DNA of 48,489 nucleotides, from the NCBI GenBank assembly GCA_009995045.1, contig JAACQG010000017.1, positions 1 to 48,489 of the forward strand, written 5' to 3'. This document shows positions 16,061 through 24,896 of this stretch, in pieces. The translations under genes and the position numbers were made by a program. The notes below the pieces were generated by a model that had not been told where the DNA came from, ran no database searches, and worked only from the letters and a program-made list of their open reading frames with translations. This DNA comes from Alphaproteobacteria bacterium. Its GTDB lineage: Bacteria > Pseudomonadota > Alphaproteobacteria > Micavibrionales > Micavibrionaceae. Within the stretch, counting starts at the first letter, position 1. Each line of letters starts with the position of its first letter.

Positions 16061-16807
16061 TCAATGATGCAAATCAACCGCGTCTTTCAAATAAACGCAT
16101 GATAAAATTGCAAACACATATGCCTGAATAAGAGCAACCAACAATTCGAATAAAAGCATCAACGTACCAACGAGGGCCGGAGCAAATCCAACGGCAATAC
16201 CAACACCACCCAAACCAGCGGCAGCAACAGCAAAGCCAGCAATAATCTTAAGCATAATGTGACCCGCCATCATATTCGCAAACAAACGAACAGAAAGTGT
16301 AAGCGGGCGCACGAAAAATGAAATCAATTCAATCGGAATAATAAGTGGCATAATCCACCATGGCACACCCGCAGGCACAAACATGGAGAGAAATTTGACG
16401 CCGTGATTGATAAAACCAAAGATAATAACAGCAAAAAAGACAGTCAGCGCAAGCGCGCCAGTCACGGCCAGATGGCTAGTATAAGTAAATGATTTCGGGA
16501 ATAGGCCAAGCAAATTACCCATCAAAACAAAAACGAATAAGGTAAAGACGAACGGGAAGAATGAACGACCCTTCGGGCCAATATTGTCCTTAACCATTCT
16601 AGCAACAAACTCATAAAGCAGTTCGGCGCACATTTGCATACGACCTGGAACCATCTCTTTTTTCTTCATCGCAATGGACAGAAATAATACAGAAACAACA
16701 ATCGCAACGCTCATCCAGACAGCGGAGTTAGTGAACGAAAGATCAACGCCACCCATCTCGAACGGGATTTTCTTTTCAATAACAAATTGAGCGACTGGAT
16801 TAGCCAT
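16061..16807 (-). CDS. atpB: F0F1 ATP synthase subunit a
   Basis: Subunit a provides the two proton half-channels beside the c-ring. The 248-residue membrane protein has five to six hydrophobic helices. The essential arginine is Arg174 in the conserved helix PLTLSVRLFANMMAGH (168-183). The N-terminal VAQFVIEKKIPFEMGG and the FVFVLMGNLLGLFP segment are also typical. Order atpI-atpB-atpE-atpF'-atpF is the standard alphaproteobacterial F0 operon. Confidence 0.96.
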   Translation of the reverse strand: MANPVAQFVIEKKIPFEMGGVDLSFTNSAVWMSVAIVVSVLFLSIAMKKKEMVPGRMQMCAELLYEFVARMVKDNIGPKGRSFFPFVFTLFVFVLMGNLLGLFPKSFTYTSHLAVTGALALTVFFAVIIFGFINHGVKFLSMFVPAGVPWWIMPLIIPIELISFFVRPLTLSVRLFANMMAGHIMLKIIAGFAVAAAGLGGVGIAVGFAPALVGTLMLLFELLVALIQAYVFAILSCVYLKDAVDLHH

Positions 16808-16889
16808 ATTTTTTAGACCCTGTACATAACAAAATTTGCGCTTTTAATACCGTCTTTTTGCATGGCTGTCCATGGGCAAAGCGAAAAAA

Positions 16890-17123
16890 TCACGGTTTTT
16901 CTTCGTCTTTTTTTATCGCCGTATCATTTGCTTCTGGTGGGTCGGAATGATCGGGGGCGGGATTCATTGTCCGTTGTGCCAAAAACACGGCATAAACAAG
17001 GCCAATAATCATAAAACCGAGAAACGCCCATGGCTGTGTATCGAATACTTTATCAATCCCAAAACCAAGCAATCCCGCCGAAATCACAGTACCAAGAAAG
17101 CTATATCCTGCATTCGTTGACAT
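16890..17123 (-). CDS. atpI: AtpI/AtpZ-like ATP synthase accessory protein
   Basis: This 77-residue protein has two membrane helices (about 9-26 and 32-49) and a charged, acidic C-terminal tail. The GLLGFGIDKVFDTQPWAFLGFMIIG pattern with FLGFMIIGLVYAVF is that of AtpI/AtpZ proteins, which precede F0 genes and help ion uptake or c-ring assembly. Its ATG directly follows the smc TAG with no spacer, so the ATP synthase genes are probably transcribed through smc. The 82 bases to atpB hold only a small CATGG/CCATG hairpin. Confidence 0.85.
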   Translation of the reverse strand: MSTNAGYSFLGTVISAGLLGFGIDKVFDTQPWAFLGFMIIGLVYAVFLAQRTMNPAPDHSDPPEANDTAIKKDEEKP

Positions 17124-20100
17124 CTACGCCGCCTCATCTAAAAAGCTGAAGCTCTGCTGCAGATCAACCGACACCAATTGCGAGACGCCACGCTCGCTCA
17201 TCGTAACCCCATAAAGGCGATCCATCCGTGCCATGGTGAGGCGATGGTGTGTAATAATTAAGAATCGGGTCTCTCCGCGCGCGGCAATCTCATCGAGCAA
17301 ATCACAAACCCGATCCACATTGGCATCATCAAGCGGCGCGTCAATCTCATCAAGAACACAAATCGGTGACGGATTGGTCAAGAACATCGCAAAGATCAGC
17401 GCAATCGACGCCAATGTCTGCTCTCCACCCGAAAGAAGCGATAGCGCCTGTAATGCTTTACCGGGCGGTTGCGCAAAAATCTCTAATCCTGCGCCAAGCG
17501 GATCCTTGGCTTTTGTCTCTTCATCATCAACCAAAGCTAAATGCGCCTTACCACCGCCAAACAGCTTTGTGAAAAGGCGTTGGAAATGCGCGTTTACATG
17601 TTCATACGCCGCCAATAATCGCTCACGCGCCTCGGCATTGATTTTGTTAATTGCCGTACGAAGCTCCGCAATAGCTTCATTCAAATCATTGCGCTCATGC
17701 AAGAGGGTGGTGACTTCCTTCTCAAGCTCCTGTGCTTCATCATCCGCGCGAAGGTTCACGGGGCCAATTTGATCACGCTCACGGGTGAGTGATTCTCTTT
17801 TGCTACGAATCGAATCGAGATCACCAAATTCCTGATCCATATCAATCGCCGAATGTTGCGGAAGATCATGTGGCTTCATGTCAAATTTTTCGACAATCGC
17901 GGCTTCCTGCGCTTCAATCTGTTCAACGATAATCGCCAAGGTCGCTTGTGCATGCGCTCGCGCTTCACGCGCCTCCGAAAGAACACGCTCCGATTCTTTA
18001 AGCGCTTTAGATGTCTCCGTCACTTCCAGCTCACGCTCAGCCAATTTCTCGGCGGCTTTATCACGTAAAGTTTCCGCTTCTGAAATCTTGCCGAGAAGCT
18101 TTTCTCTATCGTCGTCAAATGTCTTTGGCTGAACCTTAAGCTCTTTAAGCTTTTCACTAAGTGCGTCTTTGCGCTCGCTCAATTGCTTGATGCGTTCTTT
18201 GGCGCGAATGATCCGGTTTTGTAAATTCACCCGTTCATCACCAAGCGCCCGCAAGCGTGCTTTGCGTGTGTTTTGTGTTTGTACATATTGATCATAAGCA
18301 CGAACCGCCTCGTTATAGGCGCTACGTGTATCGGTGAGCGATGCATGAAGCGCCTCAAGCTGCGCATCTTTATCATCATCAGTGCTATCGACAAAAGCCG
18401 CCACGCGTTCTTTGTCGAGGACAATCGCCCCCTCTAATTCCGCAAGATCACTTTGCGCGAGTTCCTGCGCCTGAACATTCGCCGCTATATCGCTCTCTAA
18501 TTTGGTATAAGCCTCACGAACATCGTCCCATTCGTTGCGTGCCCGTGTAAGCGCCATATCTTTTTCTTGTTGGGTGCGCGATAAATCCTGTCGCTTTGTC
18601 TGAAGCTTTTCTTGCTCTAACAACGTTTTTTCAAAATCCTTACGCGCCGCATCAACCATCGCTTCAATCTGTGGGCGTTGCTTCAAAAGGGCGTGGAGTT
18701 TGTTCTTTTGCTCCAAATGCTGACTGTGGCGATCTTTGGCTTGCGCACGAACACAATATCCATCCCAACGCCAATAATCCCCATTCATCGAAACCAGCGA
18801 TTGCCCGGGTGATAATTTGCTCAAGAGGGCTTCACCCTGATTTTTATCCTCAACCACACCAATCTGTGACAGAGAAATGCTCAACGCCTTGGGCGCGTTC
18901 ACATGCGGCAATAAGGCTTCGCATCCTGCGGGCAGGGTGGGCAGGTCTTTTTGCTTCACTGTAACCCACATTGCATTTGCATCTCTCTCAAGCGAGGCCA
19001 GCAAAGAATCACCGAGCGCCCGCGACAATGCTTTTTCAAACCCGCTATCGGGGGTGACATCATTCAAAACCGGCGGCGATTTATTGTCGCTATCATCTTC
19101 CAAAATCCCCTCAAGGATATTCACCTCGGCATCAAATTCGGATTTCTTATTCTCTAGATTATTCAGATTGTCCCGCGCCGCATTCACCTTCGGTGCAATC
19201 GCATCAATCGCCTCATTATTCGCCGATGCCTTGCCCTTAAGGTCAGCAAGCAAAGCCTCCAATTCCAAAACCTGATCTTTTAGCTGACCTGTCTCGGCAG
19301 AGGCCGCGCGCTTTTCTTTCAACGCCTTAAGCTCATCATCATTGCCTTCGATACGTGCAATCAATGTCTCCAATCGTGTTTGGTTGGATTGAAGACGTTG
19401 TTCCGCTGCTTCTTTTTGCGCTTTGGCTTCCGCCGTGCTTTGCATGAGCGCGTTATATTGTTCCTCAAGCGCCGCAACCCTTGCTTCCAAATCGGCGCGC
19501 ACTTTATGCTTTGCCTCTAGCTGATCACCGTCATTTTCCTGTTCAGTCAAAATCCGCTTTTGATCCGCATCAACACGCTCAAATTGATCGCTGGCCTCGG
19601 CGAGGGAATGTTCTTCATGTTTAAGATCGGTTTTGGTTTGTCCCGCTTGCGCAATCGCTTCATTCAAAACCTGCTCAACGCGCTTGGCTTCATCTTCGAT
19701 GCGTTGCAAATGCAAGCGCTGCGTCTGGAGCGTGGCAGCCATTTCCGCTTCGGCTTTACGAAGGGCGGGTAAATCCTCACTCTGAGTATTCTGCGTTTTG
19801 GTAAGCTGCGTCACTGCTGCCAAATGCTCGGCAACGCGGCTCTCGGCCTCTTGGAACTTCTCACGCATATCTTTGGAACGAACCTCAAGAGCTTGCCACT
19901 CCATATAGGCAACAAGAATTTCCATCTGACGGATTTGTGTGCTGAGATTACGATAGCGCCCCGCTTGGCGTGCCTGACGCTTAAGCCCGCTAAGTCGGCT
20001 TTCCATGCTGCCCAAGATATCTTCAATACGCACAAGGTTGCTATCCGCCGCCTTCAGTCGCAGTTCCGCCTCATGCCTACGCGCATACAAACCCGAAATC

Positions 20101-20609
20101 CCCGCAGAATCTTCTAAAATCAATCGGCGCTCTAATGGCTTGGAATTGATGATCTTTGCCACTTGCCCCTGTGACACAAGCGCAGGAGAGTTTGCCCCTG
20201 ACACCGTATCGGCAAACAACATCTGCACATCACGGGCGCGCATATTCTTGCCGTTAATTTTATAATTTGATCCGCGATCACGTTCAATACGGCGTATCAC
20301 TTCAATTTCATCAAGGGCGTTATAAGCCGCCGGCGCGGTGCGTTCACGATTACCAAGCAAGAGCGAGACTTCGGCGATGTTGCGCGGGGAGCGTTTATCC
20401 GTGCCGTTAAAGATAACATCTTCCATCCCGCCGCCGCGCATGCGCTTGGCGGAACTCTCACCCATGACCCAACGGAGCGCTTCAACCAGATTGGATTTAC
20501 CGCAACCATTCGGCCCGACAATACCATTCAATCCCGCACCGACATCAAGCTCCGTCCGGTCGACGAAGGATTTAAATCCATGAATACGCAGTTTATCAAA
20601 TTGAAGCAT
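17124..20609 (-). CDS. smc: Chromosome segregation ATPase SMC
   Basis: SMC homodimers form the condensin ring that loads at parS and compacts sister chromosomes. The 1161-residue protein has an N-terminal head with Walker A GPNGCGKSN (32-40), a first coiled coil (about 170-500), a hinge (about 505-640, DSGFEKALSRALGDSLLASL), a second coiled coil (about 650-1000), and a C-terminal head with ABC signature LSGGEQTLASIALIFAMF and Walker B PICVLDEIDAPLDD. The length is normal. It follows dsbA by 18 bases and abuts atpI; scpA and scpB are not in the window. Confidence 0.98.
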   Translation of the reverse strand: MLQFDKLRIHGFKSFVDRTELDVGAGLNGIVGPNGCGKSNLVEALRWVMGESSAKRMRGGGMEDVIFNGTDKRSPRNIAEVSLLLGNRERTAPAAYNALDEIEVIRRIERDRGSNYKINGKNMRARDVQMLFADTVSGANSPALVSQGQVAKIINSKPLERRLILEDSAGISGLYARRHEAELRLKAADSNLVRIEDILGSMESRLSGLKRQARQAGRYRNLSTQIRQMEILVAYMEWQALEVRSKDMREKFQEAESRVAEHLAAVTQLTKTQNTQSEDLPALRKAEAEMAATLQTQRLHLQRIEDEAKRVEQVLNEAIAQAGQTKTDLKHEEHSLAEASDQFERVDADQKRILTEQENDGDQLEAKHKVRADLEARVAALEEQYNALMQSTAEAKAQKEAAEQRLQSNQTRLETLIARIEGNDDELKALKEKRAASAETGQLKDQVLELEALLADLKGKASANNEAIDAIAPKVNAARDNLNNLENKKSEFDAEVNILEGILEDDSDNKSPPVLNDVTPDSGFEKALSRALGDSLLASLERDANAMWVTVKQKDLPTLPAGCEALLPHVNAPKALSISLSQIGVVEDKNQGEALLSKLSPGQSLVSMNGDYWRWDGYCVRAQAKDRHSQHLEQKNKLHALLKQRPQIEAMVDAARKDFEKTLLEQEKLQTKRQDLSRTQQEKDMALTRARNEWDDVREAYTKLESDIAANVQAQELAQSDLAELEGAIVLDKERVAAFVDSTDDDKDAQLEALHASLTDTRSAYNEAVRAYDQYVQTQNTRKARLRALGDERVNLQNRIIRAKERIKQLSERKDALSEKLKELKVQPKTFDDDREKLLGKISEAETLRDKAAEKLAERELEVTETSKALKESERVLSEAREARAHAQATLAIIVEQIEAQEAAIVEKFDMKPHDLPQHSAIDMDQEFGDLDSIRSKRESLTRERDQIGPVNLRADDEAQELEKEVTTLLHERNDLNEAIAELRTAINKINAEARERLLAAYEHVNAHFQRLFTKLFGGGKAHLALVDDEETKAKDPLGAGLEIFAQPPGKALQALSLLSGGEQTLASIALIFAMFLTNPSPICVLDEIDAPLDDANVDRVCDLLDEIAARGETRFLIITHHRLTMARMDRLYGVTMSERGVSQLVSVDLQQSFSFLDEAA

Positions 20610-20627
20610 GGGCGCTTATTGGCTCTC

Positions 20628-21425
20628 TTATTCTGCTTCGCTAGGTGTGGATTGTATCGGCGCGGAAGGTTCATTGGATTCAACAATCGCATTTTCCAAA
20701 ACCTTATTAAATTCTGGATATTCAAGGCCGCCCGCAATTGTCACTGCATTATTGACAACAAAGCTAGGTGTGGAATTCACGTTAAATTGCTGTTGCGCCG
20801 CACGAACCTTATCAAGCAGACCTTCCTGAAGCGCTTCGTTTTGAACACATGCTTCGAATAAATCACCATCAACGCCGTGATCCGCCGCAATCGCTTTCAA
20901 TGGGCCGATATGATCTGTTTGATACGCCCAGTCATTTTGTTTTGCGTAAACATCTTCAACATATTCGAAATATGTATCGTTGTCCGTGATGCAACGCCCA
21001 ACCAATGACGCATGTAGGGCAGGGGCGTTCAATGGAAAGTCAGAAAACACGAGATAGGCTTTACCTGTATCAATCCATTTTTCTTTAAATTCTTTAAAAA
21101 CCTCACGGTGAAAGTGACCACAATGACCACATGAAAAAGAGCTATATTCTGAAATTTTCACAGGGGCATCGGGATTGCCCAAAACGCGCTCTTGGAGGGC
21201 GGCATCCAAATCAAAGCTCGCTGTTTGAGTTTCTAAACCATCGACCTCATCCGCAACCTCATTGACCTCTTCAATATTTTCGGCGACTTGCTCTAATGTA
21301 TTGGCTGTCGTTGAGTCATATTCTTCTTTCTTTTCATTGGCCATAGCGACGAACATACCGATCGCCAAAAACAGGAACGCAACAATAACAATAACCGGAA
21401 CAAGTTTGGACTTTTTCTCTGACAT
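20628..21425 (-). CDS. Membrane-anchored DsbA-family thiol-disulfide protein
   Basis: The 265-residue product has an N-terminal membrane anchor (about 9-29), an acidic linker (about 40-70), and a thioredoxin-fold domain (about 72-255). The redox motif is CGHC (Cys99, Cys102) in YSSFSCGHCGHFHREV, with the cis-proline loop STPSFVVNN later. It belongs to the DsbA/DsbG-like disulfide oxidoreductases found next to smc and mutY in alphaproteobacteria. It acts in the periplasm on cysteine-containing secreted proteins. DsbA-like class is secure; whether it oxidises or isomerises is not shown. Confidence 0.9.
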   Translation of the reverse strand: MSEKKSKLVPVIVIVAFLFLAIGMFVAMANEKKEEYDSTTANTLEQVAENIEEVNEVADEVDGLETQTASFDLDAALQERVLGNPDAPVKISEYSSFSCGHCGHFHREVFKEFKEKWIDTGKAYLVFSDFPLNAPALHASLVGRCITDNDTYFEYVEDVYAKQNDWAYQTDHIGPLKAIAADHGVDGDLFEACVQNEALQEGLLDKVRAAQQQFNVNSTPSFVVNNAVTIAGGLEYPEFNKVLENAIVESNEPSAPIQSTPSEAE

Positions 21426-21530
21426 GAAAACCTCAATATATCTATAACCATTGGAATATAAGGGCTACATTCACATTTTTGAGAAACATTTGTCAATGAA
21501 TTATAAAGCGTGATCAACCATTGCTGGGGA

Positions 21531-21848
21531 TTACTGGGAATTGATTTGTTCCCATATATCACGCGCAGTCGGCTGAACGAGGTTTTCTTGTGATATGTCT
21601 GAGCGCACAGGCTCAGGATTTAGATGACGCACTTCTGGGGCTTTTCCATGTTTTCTTAAATATTCAACATAGCTCCTTGGCGCTTTTAACTTTGCCGGAC
21701 GATGCGGCGGCAAGGGTGGAAAAGAGCTCGGCGCAGAAACACTCTTTCTTGTCTCGCCAAACATTGGCGGAGGCACGTAATCATCTATCCCCGCCGCAAT
21801 CGCCGAGAAAGGCATGAGTATCAACATAAGGAAAATAAAACGAGTCAT
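21531..21848 (-). CDS. Small proline-rich secreted protein, unknown
   Basis: This 105-residue frame has a convincing signal peptide (MTRFIFLMLILMPFSAIAA, about 1-19). The remaining 86 residues are short, basic and proline-rich (DDYVPPPMFGE, FPPLPPHRPAKLKAPRS) with no cysteine and no family I recognise. It is co-oriented with suhB (12 bases upstream) and dsbA (about 105 bases downstream), so it is probably translated in the same operon. The spacer before dsbA (21426-21530) contains TTGACA and TATAAT-like hexamers but no properly spaced pair. Confidence 0.65.
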   Translation of the reverse strand: MTRFIFLMLILMPFSAIAAGIDDYVPPPMFGETRKSVSAPSSFPPLPPHRPAKLKAPRSYVEYLRKHGKAPEVRHLNPEPVRSDISQENLVQPTARDIWEQINSQ

Positions 21849-21859
21849 ACCCGCATATC

Positions 21860-22660
21860 TTACGCGTTTTTGATGATCTTTTTAAGCTCTGAATATAAAT
21901 CAGTATTCGCGGCAAGCACATCACCCGTATCAATCGGATTTTTGCTCTCGCTATCAATGTCTTTTGCGTAACCGCCAGCTTCGCGAACGATCAATAATCC
22001 TGCGGCAATATCCCATGCCTTAAGATCGCGTTCCCAAAACCCTTCGTAGCGTCCCGCCGCAACATACGCCAAATCAAGCGCAGCTGCGCCAAAACGACGA
22101 ATACCAGGAGCCGCGCTAAGCACAGCTTTATATTCCTGAATGAAGCGATCCTGCTTAACCACGGCGCGACGTGGCGCACCACAGGCAATGGTAGACATCA
22201 TCAAATCACGACGCCCCGAAACACGAAGACGCTTACGACGCATAAATGCACCGCCACCTTTTTCCGCCGTGAACATCTCATCCTTAACGGGATCATAAAT
22301 CACACCAACGGTAACCTCACCGCGTACTTCAAGCGCGATAGAAATCGCCCAATGCGGAATGCCGTGAAGGAAATTTGTTGTGCCATCAAGCGGATCAATA
22401 ATGAAGCGCTTATCATCATCTTGCCCCTTACCGGGGATCTCACCGCTTTCTTCCATAAGGAATCCGAAATTCGGACGGGCATGCTTAAGCACATCGTAAA
22501 TCGTTTCTTCTGCACGTCTGTCTGCGGCGCTCACAAAATCACCGGGGCCTTTTTGAGACACCTGCAATTGCTCGACTTCACCAAAGTCACGAATAAGGTC
22601 GCGCGACGCTTTTTCCGCCGCTTTGATCATCACATTTAAATCAGGGGATTGAACAGCCAT
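21860..22660 (-). CDS. suhB: Inositol monophosphatase family protein (SuhB-like)
   Basis: The 266-residue Mg2+-dependent phosphatase carries both family signatures: IDPLDGTTNFLHGIPHWAIS (metal-binding Asp residues) and AWDIAAGLLIVREAGG near the C-terminus, plus the E of EESGEIPG. These enzymes hydrolyse inositol 1-phosphate and related substrates; bacterial SuhB also assists rRNA transcription antitermination. Which role applies here cannot be read from sequence. Its ATG overlaps the efp stop by one base, indicating coupling. Confidence 0.92.
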   Translation of the reverse strand: MAVQSPDLNVMIKAAEKASRDLIRDFGEVEQLQVSQKGPGDFVSAADRRAEETIYDVLKHARPNFGFLMEESGEIPGKGQDDDKRFIIDPLDGTTNFLHGIPHWAISIALEVRGEVTVGVIYDPVKDEMFTAEKGGGAFMRRKRLRVSGRRDLMMSTIACGAPRRAVVKQDRFIQEYKAVLSAAPGIRRFGAAALDLAYVAAGRYEGFWERDLKAWDIAAGLLIVREAGGYAKDIDSESKNPIDTGDVLAANTDLYSELKKIIKNA

Positions 22661-23226
22661 TAGTCTTTTGCCCGTTCTACGAATGATCCGTCTTCGGTTT
22701 TAACAACAATGCGAACACCCACATCAATATATGGCGGCACAAGCACACGTGCACCGTTTTCAAGCACGGCTGGTTTATATGAGGTCGTCGCAGTTTGCCC
22801 TTTAACAACAGGCTCAGCTTCAGAAACTTCCATAGTTACTGTCTTCGGCAATTTCGCACCAAGTGGCTCACCTTCATATGTTTCGATCTCAACGATCATA
22901 CCTTCTTGAAGGTAAACACGCTGCTCACCTAGAACCTCACCATCAATGGTGATTTGTTCAAAATTCTCCGGATGCATGAAATTATAACCATCCGCATCTT
23001 CATAGAGATATTGATAGTCAGTTTGCTCAAGACGAACACGCTCAACCGATTCCTGTGTGCGGAAACGCGCTTGGTCTTTCGACCCGGTTTTAATATCGCG
23101 CATGGTAATCTGCGCAACGGAAGCACCTTTACCCGGAGATGAAATGTCGTTTTTTACAACGACGCATAATTTGCCGTTATAATCGATCACATTCCCAGAT
23201 CGCAGATCAATCGCATTAACCTTCAT
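22660..23226 (-). CDS. efp: Elongation factor P
   Basis: EF-P enters the ribosomal E site and relieves stalling at consecutive prolines. The 188-residue protein has the three EF-P domains: KOW-like N-terminal (about 1-63), OB domain II (about 65-125) and OB domain III (about 130-188, with TATTSYKPAVLENGARVLVPPYI and VRIVVKTEDGSFVERA). The modifiable loop tip is SPGKGAS with Lys33, so it is the lysine-type EF-P. Pol-Pro rich TolA and the small Pro-rich protein in this window would be natural clients, an inference. It overlaps suhB by one base. Confidence 0.97.
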   Translation of the reverse strand: MKVNAIDLRSGNVIDYNGKLCVVVKNDISSPGKGASVAQITMRDIKTGSKDQARFRTQESVERVRLEQTDYQYLYEDADGYNFMHPENFEQITIDGEVLGEQRVYLQEGMIVEIETYEGEPLGAKLPKTVTMEVSEAEPVVKGQTATTSYKPAVLENGARVLVPPYIDVGVRIVVKTEDGSFVERAKD

Positions 23227-23266
23227 AAAAAACCTCTTTTAGCTTATTCGTCCTATTTACAATGTA

Positions 23267-23731
23267 TCATTTGTTCTTTTTGGCAATTGCCTCGCCAAGG
23301 GATAACAAACGTTCCTGTATTTCGCTGTCTGTTATACGCGAAACCGTTTCAGATAAAAGCTTTTTTTCTGTCAGATTGAGAGGAGGGAGGGCTTTTTTCA
23401 TGGCTGGACGTGATTGGTTCACCGGAATATGAACAAAACGAATGCCCGTGATCCAGTCATCACCGAATAAACGATTGATCTTTTCGATGATCAATCCCTT
23501 TTGATAGTGAAGCGCCGTGGCATTTGCGGAGTCAACGGCGATATCAAGGCTGGTTGTCGGCTTTTTGCCTTTTGCCCCTTTGCGATAGTGAATTTTAATC
23601 GGTGCAGCTTTATCCGCAAGGCGCGGACCAACAATATCCGCCCAATGCTTCACAATCCGCCCAAGCGAAATATATTTTCGCTCAAAGCATTTTCCCGATA
23701 CACGGGCTGTGGATTCCGATAAAGGACGCAT
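23267..23731 (-). CDS. DUF721 (DciA-like) domain protein
   Basis: The 154-residue protein has the DUF721 pattern in its N-terminal two thirds: IVKHWADIVGPRLADKAAPIKI, then a strand with LDIAVDSANATALHYQKGLIIEKINRLFGDDWITGIRFVHI. DUF721 covers DciA, the ancestral loader of the replicative helicase DnaB, but alphaproteobacterial members are diverse and not proven to act so. It is transcribed away from mutY (36 bases between starts) and begins the row with efp, suhB and dsbA, the usual alphaproteobacterial context. Confidence 0.8.
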   Translation of the reverse strand: MRPLSESTARVSGKCFERKYISLGRIVKHWADIVGPRLADKAAPIKIHYRKGAKGKKPTTSLDIAVDSANATALHYQKGLIIEKINRLFGDDWITGIRFVHIPVNQSRPAMKKALPPLNLTEKKLLSETVSRITDSEIQERLLSLGEAIAKKNK

Positions 23732-23767
23732 TGATGATCACTCACAATTAGGTTATGCCATAGGATA

Positions 23768-24868
23768 ATGGTGACAATGACAAGTTCTTCGAAAACAAAC
23801 AAGATTACGCAAAAAGAAATCGGTGAATACCGTGGACAAGTTCTTGTATGGTATGACAAGCACGGGCGTCAATTGCCATGGCGCAATCAAAACGGTGAAG
23901 CCGCAAACCCATACCATGTATGGCTTTGTGAAATCATGTGCCAACAAACAACCGTGCAAGCGGTCATGCCTTACTATACTAAATTTTTATCCACATGGCC
24001 AACGGTTCATGATTTGGCAAATGCAGATAACGACGACGTGATGGCAGCGTGGGCAGGGTTGGGGTATTATGCCCGTGCAAGAAACCTGCATAAATGCGCA
24101 AAAGTTGTATCACAAGATTTTAACGGAAAATTCCCACCCTCCCAAGACGCCCTGAAGGAGCTCCCCGGAATTGGCGATTACACGAGCGCCGCCATAGCCG
24201 CAATCGCATTCAACCAGCCCGCAACCGTCATGGATGGTAATATAGAGCGGATCATGTCTCGTTTCTTTGCAATAAAAGACGCACTCCCCAAGGCCAAACC
24301 AATTTTCAAAGACTATACAGCGCGTTTCTTCGACGGCTACACTGAACGTCCCGGTGATTTTGCGCAGGCATTGATGGATATCGGCTCATCAATCTGCACG
24401 CCTAAAAACTCCAAATGCATGATCTGCCCACTCCTTGGCGGATGCAAAGCGTACCAGCAAAACATCCAAGAAACCCTGCCTATTAAAACCAAGAAAAAAC
24501 CACGTCCTCATAAATTCGGTGAAGTTTACTGGATCGAAAACGAACACGGCGATGTCTTATTTCATAGGCGTCCTGAAAATGGGTTATTAGCTGGAATGAT
24601 TGCATTGCCGACATCATCATGGGGAATAAAGGGGCATAATACACAAATGCCTAAGAGCCTCGAAAATATCGATTTTCAGGATTATAACGAGAGTGTTGAC
24701 CATGTTTTTACACATTTTGATCTTACATTATCCTTAAAAAAATCAATCAAAAACAATGCATTATTTTTGGATGAAAACTTTTTTTGGAAATCACCGAACG
24801 ATATGGCTGATAAATTACCGACGGTTTTTAAGAAACCATTCGTACAATTTATGATAAACTATAAATAG
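23768..24868 (+). CDS. mutY: Adenine DNA glycosylase MutY
   Basis: MutY removes adenine mispaired with 8-oxoguanine. The 366-residue protein has the helix-hairpin-helix GPD domain with catalytic Glu55 (LCEIMCQQTTVQAV), LPGIGDYTSAAIAAIAF (132-148), Asp156 in VMDGN, and a [4Fe-4S] cluster loop with Cys210, 217, 220 and 226 (spacing 6-2-5). The C-terminal Nudix-like domain (about 245-366, GEVYWIENEHGDVLFHRRPE, then GLLAGMIALP) recognises 8-oxoG. A start at Met4 (23777) gives better spacing from the AGGA ribosome site. Divergent from DUF721. Confidence 0.96.
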   Translation: MVTMTSSSKTNKITQKEIGEYRGQVLVWYDKHGRQLPWRNQNGEAANPYHVWLCEIMCQQTTVQAVMPYYTKFLSTWPTVHDLANADNDDVMAAWAGLGYYARARNLHKCAKVVSQDFNGKFPPSQDALKELPGIGDYTSAAIAAIAFNQPATVMDGNIERIMSRFFAIKDALPKAKPIFKDYTARFFDGYTERPGDFAQALMDIGSSICTPKNSKCMICPLLGGCKAYQQNIQETLPIKTKKKPRPHKFGEVYWIENEHGDVLFHRRPENGLLAGMIALPTSSWGIKGHNTQMPKSLENIDFQDYNESVDHVFTHFDLTLSLKKSIKNNALFLDENFFWKSPNDMADKLPTVFKKPFVQFMINYK

Positions 24869-24896
24869 AATTTTCAAATCACCGATACGGGGCACA

